From: Microbotryomycetes sp. JL201
Taxonomy: Eukaryota > Basidiomycota > Microbotryomycetes
Reading direction: 5' to 3'
NCBI GenBank assembly: GCA_033819885.1
Contig: JAQYUZ010000011.1
Coordinates: 372,001 to 436,000, forward strand
DNA length: 64,000 nucleotides
The notes under the pieces were generated by a model. The model searched no databases. It was not told the origin of the DNA and worked only from the letters and a program-made list of their open reading frames with translations. Position numbers and translations under genes: made by a program. Shown in pieces: positions 36,282 through 50,800 of the stretch; the stretch's first letter is position 1; the number at the start of each line of letters is the position of its first letter.

Positions 36282-39200
36282 CTATTCATCATCAGAATCC
36301 ATGTGAATCGTCGGCATAGCCTCGTCGTCATCACTGTCTTGCTCATCCTCGCCACCAGCGGCAGTCTGCCTCAATGGCACCTGCTCTTCAGATTGTCTGC
36401 CGAATCCGGGCACCCTTGTCGCACCTTCCGAGCCTTGTCCAGCCGACTCGTCAACCGCTCGGGCTTCTGACTCTTGTTCAACTCGAGGGACCGCCGGCAT
36501 TGGAGGATCGACATGTGCAGTTCCATTCAGGCTTTTGGCAAACGCATTCGATCCGAATCCAGTCTGAGCACCAAACCTACCCGACAACAGGGATGGGACG
36601 ACCTTGTCGGGTACAGTCGCGGCAGACTTGTCTCCGTTGACACGAGCGGCGGCAGCGGCATCTTGGACACCGCTTGACTGTTTCCGTTTCAAATCTTGTC
36701 CCGTCGATCCAACGCCGTCGTCGTTGTCTGATTCAGCTTGCATCTCGTCCATGCCCACGTGCTCTCCCGAGTTTTGGACGAGTTTGGGAGCGAATTCAGA
36801 TGCGCCTCGTTCGACATCTTGGTCGTCGCCGACAGCTCCTCCAACGTCCAACTGCTTCTGTTTGAGGAACGCTGAATTGACTTGCAAAGGTGGTACGATA
36901 GGATGTATCGTATTGGTCAGTACCGACAACGTCGAACTGCACAAGCTTTGCACCTGTACGATTTTTGGGCGCTTTCACGGTCAGCAAGCAAACTCGCTGG
37001 TCAAGAACAGGTCCGCCAAAGAAACTCACAGCAACATCGCTATCTCTCAAACCGAGTTTGAATACCTGGACGACCCTGTCGACGACTCCGTCCGGCAACC
37101 TGCTGATATTTTCAGCCGTCATAATTTGCAAACACTTGACGACGCTTCGTCTGAAATCGACGTCTTGCTTGACAATGTCGATCGCTCGCACAGCAGACGT
37201 TGCGACAAAGAACGAGGTTGACGCCGTCGTTGATTGTGGGTGAGTCGTAAAGAATGAAGGATCCAGAGACAGGAACAGAAGCAGCCGAGCGGTAGACAAA
37301 TTAAGTTTTGGCGGCAAGAAATGGGATAGCGGAGAGCTGAGCAAGCGTTCAAGGTCTGCATGCAAGACGAATCAGAGTCGGAGCGACAAATCAGCGGCCA
37401 ATCTTCAACGTGTGCCATGGGCTAGCCCAACGAGTGACTGACTAGAAAGTGCCTGCTGGGCCAGCTCAAGATCAACCTCGTCGACTTGTACACGTCTCTC
37501 TTGCATGCTCTCTGACGCATCGTACGTCTTTTGCTTTTTGGCCTTTCTCGAAGTGGACGCAGTAGCTCCGCCTTCTTTGCCATTTGCCGTGGGCGGCATG
37601 ACAGGATCGAGTGCCGCGGCGCCGATATCTTCGAGCACGACTCGCCACACCTTTGGCAGCGTCTTTCTGCCCTCGTCTGGATCGAGCGACGAGCCAAGCG
37701 AGCTGATCACAATCGAAGCAGAGGTGCAGAATGCTGCGCGCATGGGTCTGCCAGGAGATTGTGCCGTGAGATCTTTCGAGATCACTAAAACATTTTGATG
37801 ATGGTACAACTCACGAATGCGGCTCGAATGTCGCGAGGGACCGTGTCAACGTTGCCAGGATCTCAGAACCGTGAGCCGAAGCTGCCGGGCCAAGACTGCA
37901 CATGCCAGCGACTCGTTGATGAGCAATGAAAAGAGTGGCAATGAGCAAGAGAGCAAGACGCACCACATTGCCAACTGTGCGAGAATTTGACAGCCCATAG
38001 TTTGCAGGCGGGGCAATAGCGCATGTGTGGCCGTGATGACTGCAGGATCAGTTCTCTCCTTTGTCTGCAATGTTGCATACTAGTCAGTCTTGCGATCAGT
38101 CGGCAAACAGTCAAACACTTGACGGAATACTTGCCGGAGTTTCTGTATTCAAGCCGGCGAGCCTGCATCCAAGCTCGACAATGGCCCCAACGGGAACTTG
38201 GACAGATCCTGTGCGCTCCGACGTTGGCGTGCGCAAAACTGTGCACAGCGTCAACGAAAAAGCCTCTGCCCTGGCAAGTCCGGCCGAGACAGACGGCTCA
38301 TGCAAGTTTGGCACGGCCAATGCCACCAGCGTGTCGTTCGTGAGCGGATCTTTTTTTCGTACGAATGCAAAGGGTCAGATGTCAGCATCACGAAGTGGAA
38401 AGCGTGCGAAGGCTGTGCGTGCTGACCTTCTGCAAAGATGCCTGAAGTGAGGAATGGCACAAGTCGGTCGATGCTGGCGACAAGTGCCTCTGTGCCTTTG
38501 CGCCAAGCGTCGCGTAAACCGTCTCTGCCCTTTGGAGCAAGTTGGTACAAGACGGCGAACAATCTGGCGCCTGCCTGTAGTGTCGCCTTTGTGGCGTCTG
38601 GTTTGCAGAGGGTTTCGATTGCAAGCGTGTGTAGCGAGTTTGATAGCGGTCGCAACGCTGTCGTGAACAAGGGCACGAGTGCCACGAGCGTATCGATGAC
38701 GGACGATTGGATCTGCGAGAATCACCAGAAGAGTAAAAGAGTGAGACGAAGGTTAAGGAGTTGGATTGGGTCGCGGACAATGTACGCACTTGTTCAAAAG
38801 CATCGCTGCTAGCGAGTGCGACGAGACTGTGCGTTATCTTTTGAACGGTTTGTGCGCCGACTGCATCCCTTGCCCATTCTGGGTGCACAGTGCTGCGAGC
38901 CAGGATGAGAGCGAGAACATCGGTGGCGGCGAGGACGAGCGCTGGGTCGTGTGCTTTTGATGATGAGGGTGACGACGGTGTCGTGGCAGCTGTCTTGCTC
39001 GAAGCTGCTGTCGCTACGATGTTGTGGGCGGTTGCGAGCACGTGCTTGCCGTGAGTGAGCAAGTGAGCGGTCGAAGCGAGCAAGGTCACGTGCTCGAGTC
39101 GCAGGCCGCCTGCGCGAACGCGTGCTGGCGCCGAGGAGGCAATCAAGCTGGCGAGGCGCAAGCTCCATCTGTCGTGAACGCACGAGGTGTCGGCTTGGTC

Positions 39201-39499
39201 AGCATACTCGCTGCGACAGTATGCAAGGGCATGGCCAGCAGCAGCCAGCAGTAGCGAGCGCGGGCACACGCAAGGCGCGCGCGCTCTCTCTCTCTCTCTC
39301 TTTTTTCCTCCTAGAGCAGCACCACCTGGAACGCGTGAACTCACCTGTGCATGACGGGTCCGTCTGTGCCGTCTGCTCGCTCGCAGATGGCGATCAACGC
39401 CGAGCTGGCGACCTGCTCGGCGACGCGGTGAGCGTGCACGGCGGCATTCTCGTTCGTGTCGAGCGTGTGGCTGAGCAGATAATTGAGCGCGTCGGCCAT
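36282..39499 (-). CDS. RIX1: pre-60S ribosome assembly factor RIX1 (PELP1-like)
   Basis: Rix1 (Ipi2) with Ipi1, Ipi3 and Rea1 processes ITS2 and licenses nuclear pre-60S particles. The start at 39499 gives MADALNYLLSHTLDTNENAA. After intron 1 the helical repeat part begins (DRWSLRLASLIASSAPARVR, GGLRLEHVTLLASTAHLL). Later exons read VIDTLVALVPLFTTALRPLS, TKATLQAGARLFAVLYQLAP and DPLTNDTLVALAVPNLHEPS. The C-terminal 200 residues are disordered and acidic, with a Lys/Arg patch (DLKRKQSSGVQD), and end EDEQDSDDDEAMPTIHMDSD, which matches the acidic Rix1 tail. About eight exons are present. UTP15, also a ribosome factor, diverges from it with 192 bp between starts. Confidence 0.85.
39284..39306. 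repeat. (CT)n tract followed by T run
   Basis: A pure CT dinucleotide run of about eight units followed by six T. It lies in intron 1 of RIX1, so the transcribed strand reads as a purine (GA/A) tract close to the donor side. Confidence 0.85.
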
Positions 39500-39691
39500 G
39501 CGGGCGCGCGCGAGTTGTCGATGGAAAAGGATCCGGGCGCGAGCGCGGCTTTTGACTTTTTTGAGCTTTGGCCCGCCACCGACGGCTACTCGTTTGCACA
39601 TACGCCGCTCGGCCTAGCCTCTTGCACCGTCAATCTACCTGGTCAGGACCGTCTCGGCTGCGTCCCACCGCGCGCTCGGCCGCCGCGCGCA

Positions 39692-41717
39692 ATGGCAGAG
39701 TTCTCGCGCTTGGTCGTGCCCAGAGCACCCAAATCCACCGTCGACAGGCATGAGCACTCAGAGGCGACATACTGGAAGTCGTTCAAGGTCAGTCGGCGTG
39801 CCCGCGTCGTTCGTGCTAGTGTGCGTACAGCTCGGTCGGGCCTGGTCCTGACGCCAATGGCCCGTGCGCACACAGTCACCCGTGTTCCTCAAGAGCTACG
39901 CACCAATCACACACATCCACTTCTCACCCTCCTCACCTCACCGCTACGTCGTCACGTCAGGCTCACGCCTGCAGATCTACTCGCCAAAAACAAACAGGGT
40001 CGTAAAGACAATCTCGCGCTTCAAAGAAACGGCCACGAGCGGGCAGATCAGGCAAGATGGCAAATTGTGCATCGCAGGAGACGAGGCAGGACTCGTACAA
40101 GTGTTCGACATCAACAGCCGCGCCATCCTTCGCACCATCAGAGCACACAAGCAGTCAGTCGCCACCGATCACACGCACGCTCTTTTGCGCTGTTTGCTGA
40201 CCACCGTACACGCTTATTCAATTACAGAACCGTCCATACAACAAAGTTCTCGCCTGGTTCTGGCACCCAAATCCTCACAACATCGTCAGACACGACCGTC
40301 CGACTCTTTGACTTGTCCACCTCGGCACAATTGCGCTCATTCTCAAGCCACACCGACTATGTTCGCACGGCATCTTTTGTCCCCTCCCAGCCCTCGCTCG
40401 TGTTCTCGGGAGGCTACGACGGCACCGTCAGGCTATGGGACGCGAGGGTTCAGGAACGAGACGGTCAGGTATGGATCGGCAGACATGGCAAACCGGTCGA
40501 GGACGTTATAGTCGGACCGACTGGAACAATGGCCGTTTCAGCAGGTGGGCCGATTGTCAGAGTATGGGACTTGCTCGGCGCGTCAACGAGCAGCACAACG
40601 ACAGCCAACCCGGAAGACGACGCAGACGAGGCAGCAGTGGCAGACACTGGCACGCAGTACTGCATCAAAGCGCTCAGCAATCATCAAAAAACGATCATGA
40701 AGCTCTGTTGGTCAGAGGCAGAGAACGGCGAGGCAAGAGTCCTGAGCGGTGGCTTGGACGGACTCGTCAAAGTCTATGATCCACAAGACAATTGGCGAGT
40801 CAAACACACGATGCGGTACGGAGGTCAAATTATGAGCTTGGCCGTCTCGGTGAGCCTCGGATTTTCCCGACAGGAGACTCGGTGCATCTGCTGATGCATT
40901 GACCGTACTTTTCAGCCAAATTCGTCGCACCTCGTCGCAGGCTTGTCAGACGGATCTCTATCAATCAGAACACGGTTAGGTGCCAGAAAAGCTGGCTTGC
41001 CAAAGGAGCAAGTCACACCTTCGTTTGATGCCTTGCTGGCAGGCGCCGGACACGGCGGCAACGTCTTTTCAGGCAAAGAGGCCAAGCAGGGTCTACATGC
41101 GGCTTACGAAAGTGAAGTCAAAGTCGGCCGAGAAAGGAAACGAAAATTGCAAGAGTGGGATAGGTTATTGAAAGATTTCCGTTACGGTGATGCCTTGGAT
41201 TCAGTCATGCGCAAGGTCAGTCTCCCGTCATCTCGTCTGTCATGGGAAGACGTTTCGTGATTCTTGGCCTGCTGACACGCAAACTCGTAACGTATTCAGG
41301 CCGTCACTCCAGCGACAACGTTTGCACTGTTGGAAGAATTGATGCACCGAGACGGTCTAACAATAGCTCTAAGCAATCGTCACGATGCTTCACTCGAGCC
41401 CATCTTGCGCTTCCTCAGCAAACACGTGACCAACCCGAGATATGGTGTTCTCGCTGCAGACATTGCAGCAGTCGTCATAGGTCAGTCCTTTTCTTTATTG
41501 CCTTCAAAATCGCGTCATTCGTGACTGACATTTCCGAAACATGAAAACAGAAATCTACACTCCCGTCTTTGGATTGTCACCACTGATCGATGGCCTTTTG
41601 ACGAGACTGCGACGCAAGATTGACGAAGAGCTACAATTCCATAAGGATTTGATGGCTGTCAGAGGAGCTTTGGACATGGTCTTTGCTTGTAGTCAGCATA
41701 GCTTGTCGTTGCGATAA
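39692..41717 (+). CDS. UTP15: U3 snoRNP / t-UTP subunit UTP15 (WD40)
   Basis: Utp15 belongs to the UtpA (t-UTP) complex that binds nascent pre-rRNA and starts assembly of the 90S particle in the nucleolus. Six exons (39692-39787, 39876-40153, 40228-40849, 40916-41215, 41300-41480, 41551-41717) give 547 residues; all phases agree. Residues about 15-340 form WD40 blades, for example YVVTSGSRLQIYSPKTNRVV, TTSSDTTVRLFDLSTSAQLR, VFSGGYDGTVRLWDARVQER and VLSGGLDGLVKVYDPQDN. The UTP15 C-terminal domain includes EWDRLLKDFRYGDALDSVMR, LIALSN-like helices and VFGLSPLIDGLLTRLRRKID. The start at 39692 gives MAEFSRLVVPRAPKSTVD. Confidence 0.95.
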
Positions 41718-41856
41718 TCAGCTCTCTATTTCTCTTTTCGTTTTCCGAGGTTTGAAAAGCGTTTGGGCAAACCTCACAGTAAAACAGTTTGTGATCAATT
41801 ACAACAGGTCAGGATGCAGTCGTATCCGAAGAAAATGAAGAAAAAGAAAAACACAT

Positions 41857-44800
41857 TCACAAAGGTCTGTCCAAGACGAACCCAAGCAAGTCACAGACGA
41901 GCTCGACTCTTTCATGAGACGTTTGACCATCTTGTAACAGAGCCTCGTCATCCCAAGTGGACGTCAGTGATGCGAAACCAAGGTTGACAAGTGTGTCGTT
42001 ACCCTGACCTTGAACGGCAGAAAGGTCAGTCGGAAGAGCTCGGACGAGTGGCACGAGTTTGTCGACCGTCGACAAGACGTCGAGGTTTTGAGACGCGAGT
42101 GCTCTCCTCACGAGGTCGTGTAATGGTCGAGAGCTACAAAAGAAATGTCGGCTGTCAGTTCAGAATCCCCTCTGTCGGGAATAGCACTTGCAATTGTTTA
42201 GCCACCAGTGGGTGTTTCCGAACAAGGGGGGTCAAGAAGCAGACACACGCGACAAGCTCCGTGTCAATGGTCAGGTCGCGACCAAGCTTCAAGAGGAATG
42301 CAATTGCCAATGTTGCATGTTGTGCGTCGTCAATGACTGTTTCTGACGCCAAACGGTCGTAGAGGCGATGACCTGACAAACCGTTCGAGTCGGCAACGTC
42401 GAGGCCGACAACGCCAAGTATTGCTATCGTGGCTTCGCGCATATTCGTGGATCCAAGCAGCAACAAGATGAAGAACGGCCAGGCAGCAGCTGAAATGGTC
42501 TCGCCGACCTTGGTCTTGGAATACTTGATGAGCTGCTGCAACAGAGTTGTTGTCGACGAACGTGTTGCTTTTTCACGAGTTGCAGACGTCAAGACCAGAG
42601 CCAGACTGAAAGCAAAATTGACTTTGAAAGACACGCCGCCACTCGAGTCGAGACGGTCAAACACCTCCGCCGCATCGTCGACTTCCGCTCGCCAATCATT
42701 CACGACATCGCCAGCACAGTTGCCGTCGAGAAATCCGTTCCGATCCATACTCTCGAAAATGACAGTCAGGAGAGGTACGGCCGCTGCATCGAGCCTGGGC
42801 CACCCGATCTGCAAAAGCGATATTGCTACATATGCGAGTGCCGGCCAGAATTGAGTATCGTCGACCATAGCTGGCAGTGTCGTGACTAGAGCTCTGAGAA
42901 TCACCAGTACAAGCTGACTCGGTTGCTCTTGCCCCTGCTCTGCTGAAGCCAGTAAAGCAGATCTGAGGCTCGTGATAATCTGGTACGCGAGGTCGCTGTC
43001 GATGGCCAAAGCTCCGAGGAACGAAAGACTGATGAATTGTCGCTCTTGCACTGCGGGATTGTGCTGGAAGCACATGGTCATGACGAGACTCGTCCATCTG
43101 GCCCTCCAAGCATTAGCCGTGTCTGCGTGCAGACATGTCAGCCACCAGCCGGCGGTGAAGCTTGATCCTCCCGAGCTACTGACCTGCGCACGGAGCGACA
43201 GCATCGAGCAAGTCCACAAGTAGCTTGACGAAAGCCGTGCCGTTCGTAAGAGCATCCCAAGAAGGTAGTTGGGATGACGCAGAGAGTCCGATCCCAAAGC
43301 AGGAATCTGAATCTGAAAGCTCACGAAGCATTCTGCTAGCGGCATCGGAATCTTTGGCTGTCCCTGCGCGTAGGAGTGTATGGACGGCATTAATGACCAC
43401 AATTCGAGTCGCCATTCTCGTGTCATGCCCTCCATCCCCGACGACAGTCGAAGCGACAAAAAATAGATCGGGTAGGACAAGCTGAATATTGTCTTTGAAG
43501 CTCAGCTCCGCGTCGATGCGGACGAGCAAGCTGATTTCCGGCCATTCTGCAGCGCTGCTCAAGCCGTTTCGAGGCGGCCTCAGCGCAGTTCTCGCCAAGA
43601 GTTGCCGGATACGGACAAGGAGCTTGGGCCGGAGCGCAGATATTGCATTCATTGCCAGTAAAGACGAGCAAACCGCCTTTTCGGCCTGTGCCTGTGGGAT
43701 CGAGCACAAGGCGAACTCGATAGCATGGTCCACGATGAGCGCTGAGCAGGGAAGACATTCAGTATACTCGTTGTTTGTCACGTGAAGATCTCTCACGAAT
43801 GACAGAGTCGAGTTTGCCAAGCACGGGCCAAATCCGCGAGCACAAGGCCACAAGGTCCTAAGAGCTCTTGGTCAGCTTTCTTTCGACTCATGCGAGTCGA
43901 CCAGCTCACAGCGTCAGATCGTACAGAGGCGAGAAGCCAGAGATCGATGAGTCTGCGGAAATCGCCCAACACTCGCGTACGCAGCTCCCGAGACGCATTC
44001 TGTACGTGGCCAAGATGGTACGCCCAGGGTCGCATGGCATGGATCAGGATGTGCCGCTCATACGAAGATGCTTCATGGACCGCAACATCGGCCATTTGCA
44101 ACAGAACCGGCAACGCTTCTCCCGAGTGAACCACAGCCATCTGCTCGCTGGCGTTGGTCACAGCTGACAAGCTAAGCGACGGCGTAACTGGTAAAAGTTG
44201 CGGGTTCAGGGACTTTCGGGACTTTCGGGGAGTCTGGTCCACTCACTCGTGGTCGTCTCAACCCCGTCTGAATCGGAAGTCAGAACGCCGAGGACTGCGT
44301 AAGCAGACCTTCTAAGTGGAAGAGTCTCCGAGCTCAGGCCTCGCAGACATTGTACAATAGCTCTACTGAGCTGGCTCTCGGCGGTACGGTGCCGTTTTGC
44401 GCTCACGTCATCGTCACGAGCCAAGTTGCAAGCAGCGTGCAGCAGCTGAGTGGAATATAGCCGCATCAGACGGCGCGGGGATCTGCTCTGGAGCGCGTGC
44501 TTACTTCAATGACCGTCTCGGCAACCGTTGACTCGTCGCATCTGAAACAACGGGTCTGTTGATCCGAGTGTGTCCGCAAAAAAATCTGCGTTGATTGGCC
44601 AGACCGTCGTCGAGCGATCTGTTCGATGTCTTGCAGACTGATGAAGTCCGCCAGATCTATCGCACACTCTCCGAGCAATGTCAGGGCACGCTCTGTCTTT
44701 ACAGAGAGGCTGGTTGGCCCGAGAGTGATTGAGACGGGCACGTCGGGACGCGCATCCGACACCTCAAACAGCTGGCTCGGCGGCGTCAGAGGCCTGCGAG

Positions 44801-47800
44801 GTTCTCGATATAGCTCAACTGGTGAATATGCAAATCAGTCGGGTGGCATTTACACGTCCAGTTTTCCTCTCACCGCTTCTTGTGGGAAGAATAACGTCGA
44901 TGTTGTAGTAGCGCGCATCAAGCAATCTCCAATCCGTCTCGAAGGAGATCTTGCGCAAAAAACCGGGATCGGTCGTCGAGACTCGAGAAATTTTGTTGAC
45001 AAAGTCGCGGAACGCAGAAGTAGGACTACGGGTTGTAACCAGAAGTCAGTGCCCAAACGCGAGGTTTAGCAAACTTCAACTTACGTGACCACCGTAACTT
45101 TCGACATCAAGTCCAAGCTCGACGCACTTAACATTGATATCCAACGCTGCACCCGGCTTGTTTCAATTTCTTGATGACGTTGAAAGCCGGTCGCATCAAC
45201 GAGGAGCTCGTAGGGCACGTCCCTCAGTGACAAGGTCTGGTAAGGCGAAGTCAGACGCATCGCGAAGGCAGAGTGCGGATGGAACACACGCTGATCACTA
45301 CAGCAGCCAGCGAATCGAGATCGACGGTATCCGGTTCAAGGAGGCTGAGAGCCAGGCACCAGGTTGGCGTTCGTTGCTGGAAATAAGCAAGTCAGACCTT
45401 TCTAGACAAGAAAGGTCCACCAGACGCTGACCTTGTTCGCGGCAGTCTCGTAGAAGATATGCTCCCAGTCGCTGGCGTGCGCATAGCCTCTGCGCTCAAT
45501 CCTCGTCACGAAAGCCTCGAGTCTGTCGTCAGGAGTCATGCGAGAATCTTCATTGCGCTGGGATGCAGCGTGTGCTTGTAGCTGGATGAGAGTATCATTG
45601 AACTTGTCGGCGACTTTCGACAATCGAGATGAAAACAAGGGTCCTGCTCGGGCCATCGACTGAAGCTCAGCATAGCTGCGAAATGGGGAAAGTAAGTGGA
45701 AGGAGCCGACAGCAGGATGAAGAGCGACGTACATTCGGTCGGCATCGGCTTGCACAAGATGACGAAGCAGGTCCACAGCTTCGCCTGCCAATTCCCTGTT
45801 GACCATCGCGGTTGCATACTCGAACATGGGACATGGCTGCGATACACGTTGAAGGAAAGTGGCCATTGTGTACTGCGCGCAGTAGGGTCAATTGTGACTT
45901 CGATGCACTTTTCCGGATACGCACTACTTGAATATCCATGAAATCATTCAACTTTCGCATCGAGGGATCTTTGAGTCCGAATCTGCCATGAAGTTAGTTG
46001 TTATGTGCGTGTGCCGGGTGTAAGGACGCGAGACCCACCTGACATTGTTCGACAATGACTGAAGAATCTTCGAAATCATGACAAGATTCTTGCGGACCTT
46101 TGTCGGAAGTCGATGAGTAGTCAAAATCGGAAACACGACTCATTATACTCACGTCTCGAGTTTCTGCCGAGCTATTGGTGGGCAGTGGAACGTCGATGGT
46201 TTCCGGAGATATGATGGCAGGATTGATAAAGCGAAGAAACATGAAGCCTCCGATCCTTTCCCACAAGCCTTGATCAGTACAGCTTCCGTCATCACAAGCC
46301 TAGATATAGACTCACGAGGTGAAGACGGATTCCGGAAATTTTGCGCCAACTGCTTCTGCCACATGGAGACAGATGTCGCGGATCTCGGGCGGTATCAGGG
46401 GCACAGATCCGGCTATGGCGTGAAGAAATGCTTCTGTGACGCGCTCTAGCTCGCTTGACATCCGGCCTTCGTCTTCCGGTCCCCGTGGGTGCTCAAAATC
46501 CTGCTCAGGAGAGATGAGCTCGTGAAAGTGGAACGCAAGCGTTGTCGCACACCTCGGTAAAATATGCGGGGTCCTGGCACAATTGTAGTATCAGACTTTC
46601 AAGTGTGCGTCTGAGGTATGCATAACCTTTTGCGCGAGCGTAGACCGTCATTAGCCGAGTCGCGAAGCTGTTGCCGCGGAACAGCGTCGCCTCGTGCTCT
46701 GTTGAAAGAGGGTCAGACCTTGGGCGAACGAGGTTGCCGCTGTGGCTTACCCGTGTTTTCAACCTCTTCCTGAATGATGGTTCTGAGAAACGAGGACATT
46801 GCTTGCCTAGTGCCGAGCACCTGGATGAGCGTCTCGACAAGCTCGTCATATTTGCCTGGAGAAACGATGTGGCTCATGGCGACGGCAAGCGCAGGGCTTT
46901 GCTGAACGAGTCGGGCAAGTCGATGTTCCGGGGGATCAGCCGTCCTCGTGCTCAAAGGCAAAGCGCATTTTGAAACGCTGCACCAGACTTTTGAGGTGCC
47001 TCAACTTAGCCAGTCCGACGCGGAGAATACCAAACACTTACTGTCCAGCTCTGTTTGTAAGTCAAGGGAAGTGATCGAGGCGCCGCGCGACGCCACCAAT
47101 CTAGACAGGGCCTCCACTAGATAACCACGAGCGCGTTGCAGAAGTCCCAGGCTCATTGGGTTGTCCTCTTGGTCCAGTTTCTCGTGCGTAGATGTGAGCA
47201 TTCGCTTCAGCGACATTGCGAACCTGTTTGTCTGCTCAGAGGAAAGGGCGCGCGTGTCGAGAAGAAGCGCGGCTAAAGCCTGCGACGTGCTGGACAAGGC
47301 TTCATATTGCTCGGTCTCCCCCTGGAACTGCTGGTTGATGGTCAATGTCGAGATACAGCCTGAGAGCAGCCGACTGACCTCGTCTCGCCGACGCAAGAGC
47401 TCTTCCAACAATTGGACTCTGAGGTCGAAATCGATTCCAGAAAAGACTGCAGCCACATCTGCCACGACTTGCGAAGCAGTCACGAGCAATTGATGCTCCA
47501 ACATCGAATCCGAATGCCGGAACCTTGTGAAACTCGAGAGTACGAAGCTGAGAATAGAAGACCTGTCCAACAACGCAGCTGAATCACTTGTGCGGGAGCC
47601 GTTTAGGACCAACTCGAGAACTTTCAGGAGCGTCAAAATCGCAATTTGAAAGCTTGACTCATTCCCAGCGAAATGGTGTTGCATTGCGATAAATGCCGAG
47701 ATGAGATCTGGGATGTGCGTTGGATGGAGTCGTTCGGCAAGTGAGTCTTGAAAAGCTTCACGGATCGAGCCGTCCATTTCGACTATAGGTGTTCATCAGC

Positions 47801-50800
47801 CAACATTCATGGTCATCAATTAAGAGGGCTCACACAAAGCTCGTGCAGCCACGGACAGCACATTCTCAAAATGTCGCGCGGGCAAAGTGCTGTCGTTGAA
47901 CCGTACAGGCAAACTGTCTGAGCTGTGACCGACCACTGTCGCCGTCAGGACAGTTTCGGCAAGCTCCAAGATTGCGTTCGTTAGCAGAGTGCATTCCTGG
48001 CGAAGCTCCTATTGCGCAATCGGGTTAGCTCCGCTGAACGAGGTGAGTGTGCGCACTGACCGCTCTTTGAAAGTTCGATTCGTTCTTCATGCTCGATATC
48101 GGGTCGTTGCCTTGCGCAGGAATGCGCAACAATCTATGCGACAACTCTTGCTGCCTTCGACACATTTCTGACCATGCAGCGACTGCTCCGCTCGACGAGA
48201 CTCGCGATGCTGCCGCTGCCAAGTCAATTTTGTCGACATCGTACGCCAGGGCACGCAGGAATCTCAGCGCCGACGGCAGCATCGGTGGCGAAGGCGTCGA
48301 AACTTGAACTCGACCATTGGAGTCAAGGAACGCCGCGATCAGAGGAACGACTTTGAGACACTCCTTTGTCGTTTGTCGCGTGTGCGGGTTTGTCAAGCCG
48401 AGCAGCACAGCGATCTGCAAAGACGTGTACATTGCGCTCAGCTGGGAGGAGACAGCCAAGGCCACGATAATGTTTGTCTAGGACATAAGCACGTCAGCCT
48501 GCCTGCTCATGATCTGAATGGTGGCATGGGGCTGACTGGAAGACTGAGGAGGAGCAGACGGTGTTGCTGCAGGTCAGACACGACGAGTCTGAATGCCATG
48601 TCAGTCTCTTCAGGGAAGTGCCAACTCTCAATAGCGTATGCGCAAATTGCGGACGTTGCTGACAACGCAGACAACTGCTTGTCAAGAGAATGCAAAGTGT
48701 TGTCTCCTTGACGCTCGTACACAGACGCAAGTAGAGTTGTTATCGCTTTCCTGAGCCCGGGCGACTGACTGTGCCGGAGCAAGTACGATGAAGCGAGACA
48801 GACTCTCGATAGCGTGTCGTCTGACCCTGGTTGATTCGAGGGCGCATTCGTTGGCGGAACATACAAGCCCTGAGTTAGAAAGCGGGAGTCCAGCATCCAT
48901 AACCGAGCAATCAACGACATCGACTCGTCCCTAGCGACTAGTTCTTCGCTCAATCGTGGTTGAGCCTGTCGAACTGGTGAAGGCTTGCCGGCTGAGGAGC
49001 TCGGAATGGTGGCATGTGCTTGGACCTGTAGTTTCATGTGAGGTGAGCAAGGATGACGGCGACTCCGCCAGATTGCCACTGACCACGAACGTGTCTCGCA
49101 AGAGCCGCGCAGTTGCCGGTACGAGCGCAAAAGTCGGCGGTGACCATGTTGGCAGCATTCCATGCACATCCTGTATAGATACTGGTCAGAGAACAGAAAT
49201 TGAGGCGATCTCCGGACTGACTTCGCGTACGACAGCCTCACAGGTCCTTAATACGAGCACCTTGGCGTTGATGTCGGCTCCTGGCAAAAGATGGACACGG
49301 AAAACTGCTTCGATAGTCCGAAGCGGGTCAAAATGATACATGTCGACTAATATTAGTACGGCGAGATCAACTTCTGCCTGCCCAGACAAGAGGAGAGCTC
49401 CAGATGATGGCGAGAAGATTCGATTCTGAGGTTGGTAGGCAAGCATGGTCAGCGCACCATGTTGATGTTTGCGTCAGAGAATTCACTAAGATATCGTCCA
49501 TCATGTCTGCTGCGAGTATGCGCAAGGAGCAAGGGTCTCGGTCGTGTGGTTCGGTGTTTGATGCTGCCAGCAGAATGTCCCGTGCACAAGTCAATACTTC
49601 GATGGGCACCCTGTCGTCCGCACAGATGCTGCCTTTGAGGTCAGACAAGAATGTGGCTCTCTTGGCAGTCGACTGCGCTTTGAGGTCTTCCGAGATGACA
49701 AACTTGGCCACAAAGTCAGGAGTCAGCACAAGCAGGGACGCCAGGGTTGGCATGTGTGGGGCGTAATCCTCTTTGCTTTTATCAAGTGCCCCATGCACAA
49801 TGTCGAATAGATGGTCTGGCCCTCCTTCCATCCGGCGATGATCGTGCTGCATCGCCGAGAAGCTTCGCGGGAAGGCGTCGATGTAGGTACGAATTGCACA
49901 ATAGAGGGCTGTGCACACGCGTGGTTGAAAGTGTTTTTTGATGGAAGAGAATGTAACAGATAGATCTAGGTATGGCACGTGAACGTCAACTATGATGGAG
50001 GATCCTCAAGCCAGCTACGCACCTTGAACTATCATGCTGAGACGAAGCCGCGTCAGCAAGCAGCCTTCGAGGATTTTGATGTCGCTCGAATCAACTCCGC
50101 TATCTTTCTTGCTCATCGAGGCAATCTTGTTGACAATGAAGGCGTGCACAGTGGTCCAATTCGAGGCGGACAGGTAGAACAAGACCTGGAAGGCACTTTT
50201 CGCGATGTCTGAACGAGCACAATTCCGTGTTTTGATGTCAGGCACGACTGCAGTGCCAGCCGTTGTGGCTTGTCGTAGTCTCTCGAGGCAGAAACGCGAA
50301 ACCGGAACGAATGACGAGTCAATAGCGAGCTGCAGCATCGTAGGTCGGTGGTACTCGACGTTATTTGAAGACAAATTGTTGCGCAAGAATCCAGCTGCGA
50401 GGGCCAGTACTTGCAACGCCAAGCGCTCGGTCAACGGTTCAGGGTCCGAGATTTCCGGTTGAAGCTTTGTGGCTGCCGAGCTTTGCGGCTGATTCCCGGC
50501 CCAGTTCCTGAACATGCCTGCGGCTAACGTGCACAACAGTAAAGCTTGCGAGCGTAAAACGTCGAGTGAGACGAGACCCTCGTCCAGTGGCTGGTACGGT
50601 GGCGTTGTGGTCAGCGCGAACCCTTTTAGGCGTTTATTCGAGGCACACCTTGGCAAGTGTTTCAATCTGCTTCGTCAGAAGAAGCACTACGGGCTCCACG
50701 GAACCCTGAGACGCATAGTCGAGAATCGCCTTTTGAGTCTCGAGCGCGTCAGCTCGGTCTTGTGCTTGTGTCTCATGCCTTAGATCAATGTGAGGAAGCT

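Noticed and set aside
39122-39690. Plus-strand open frame that extends UTP15 upstream by about 190 codons
   Set aside because: It runs antisense through RIX1 exon 1 and a CT repeat; the UTP15 family start fits the ATG at 39692.
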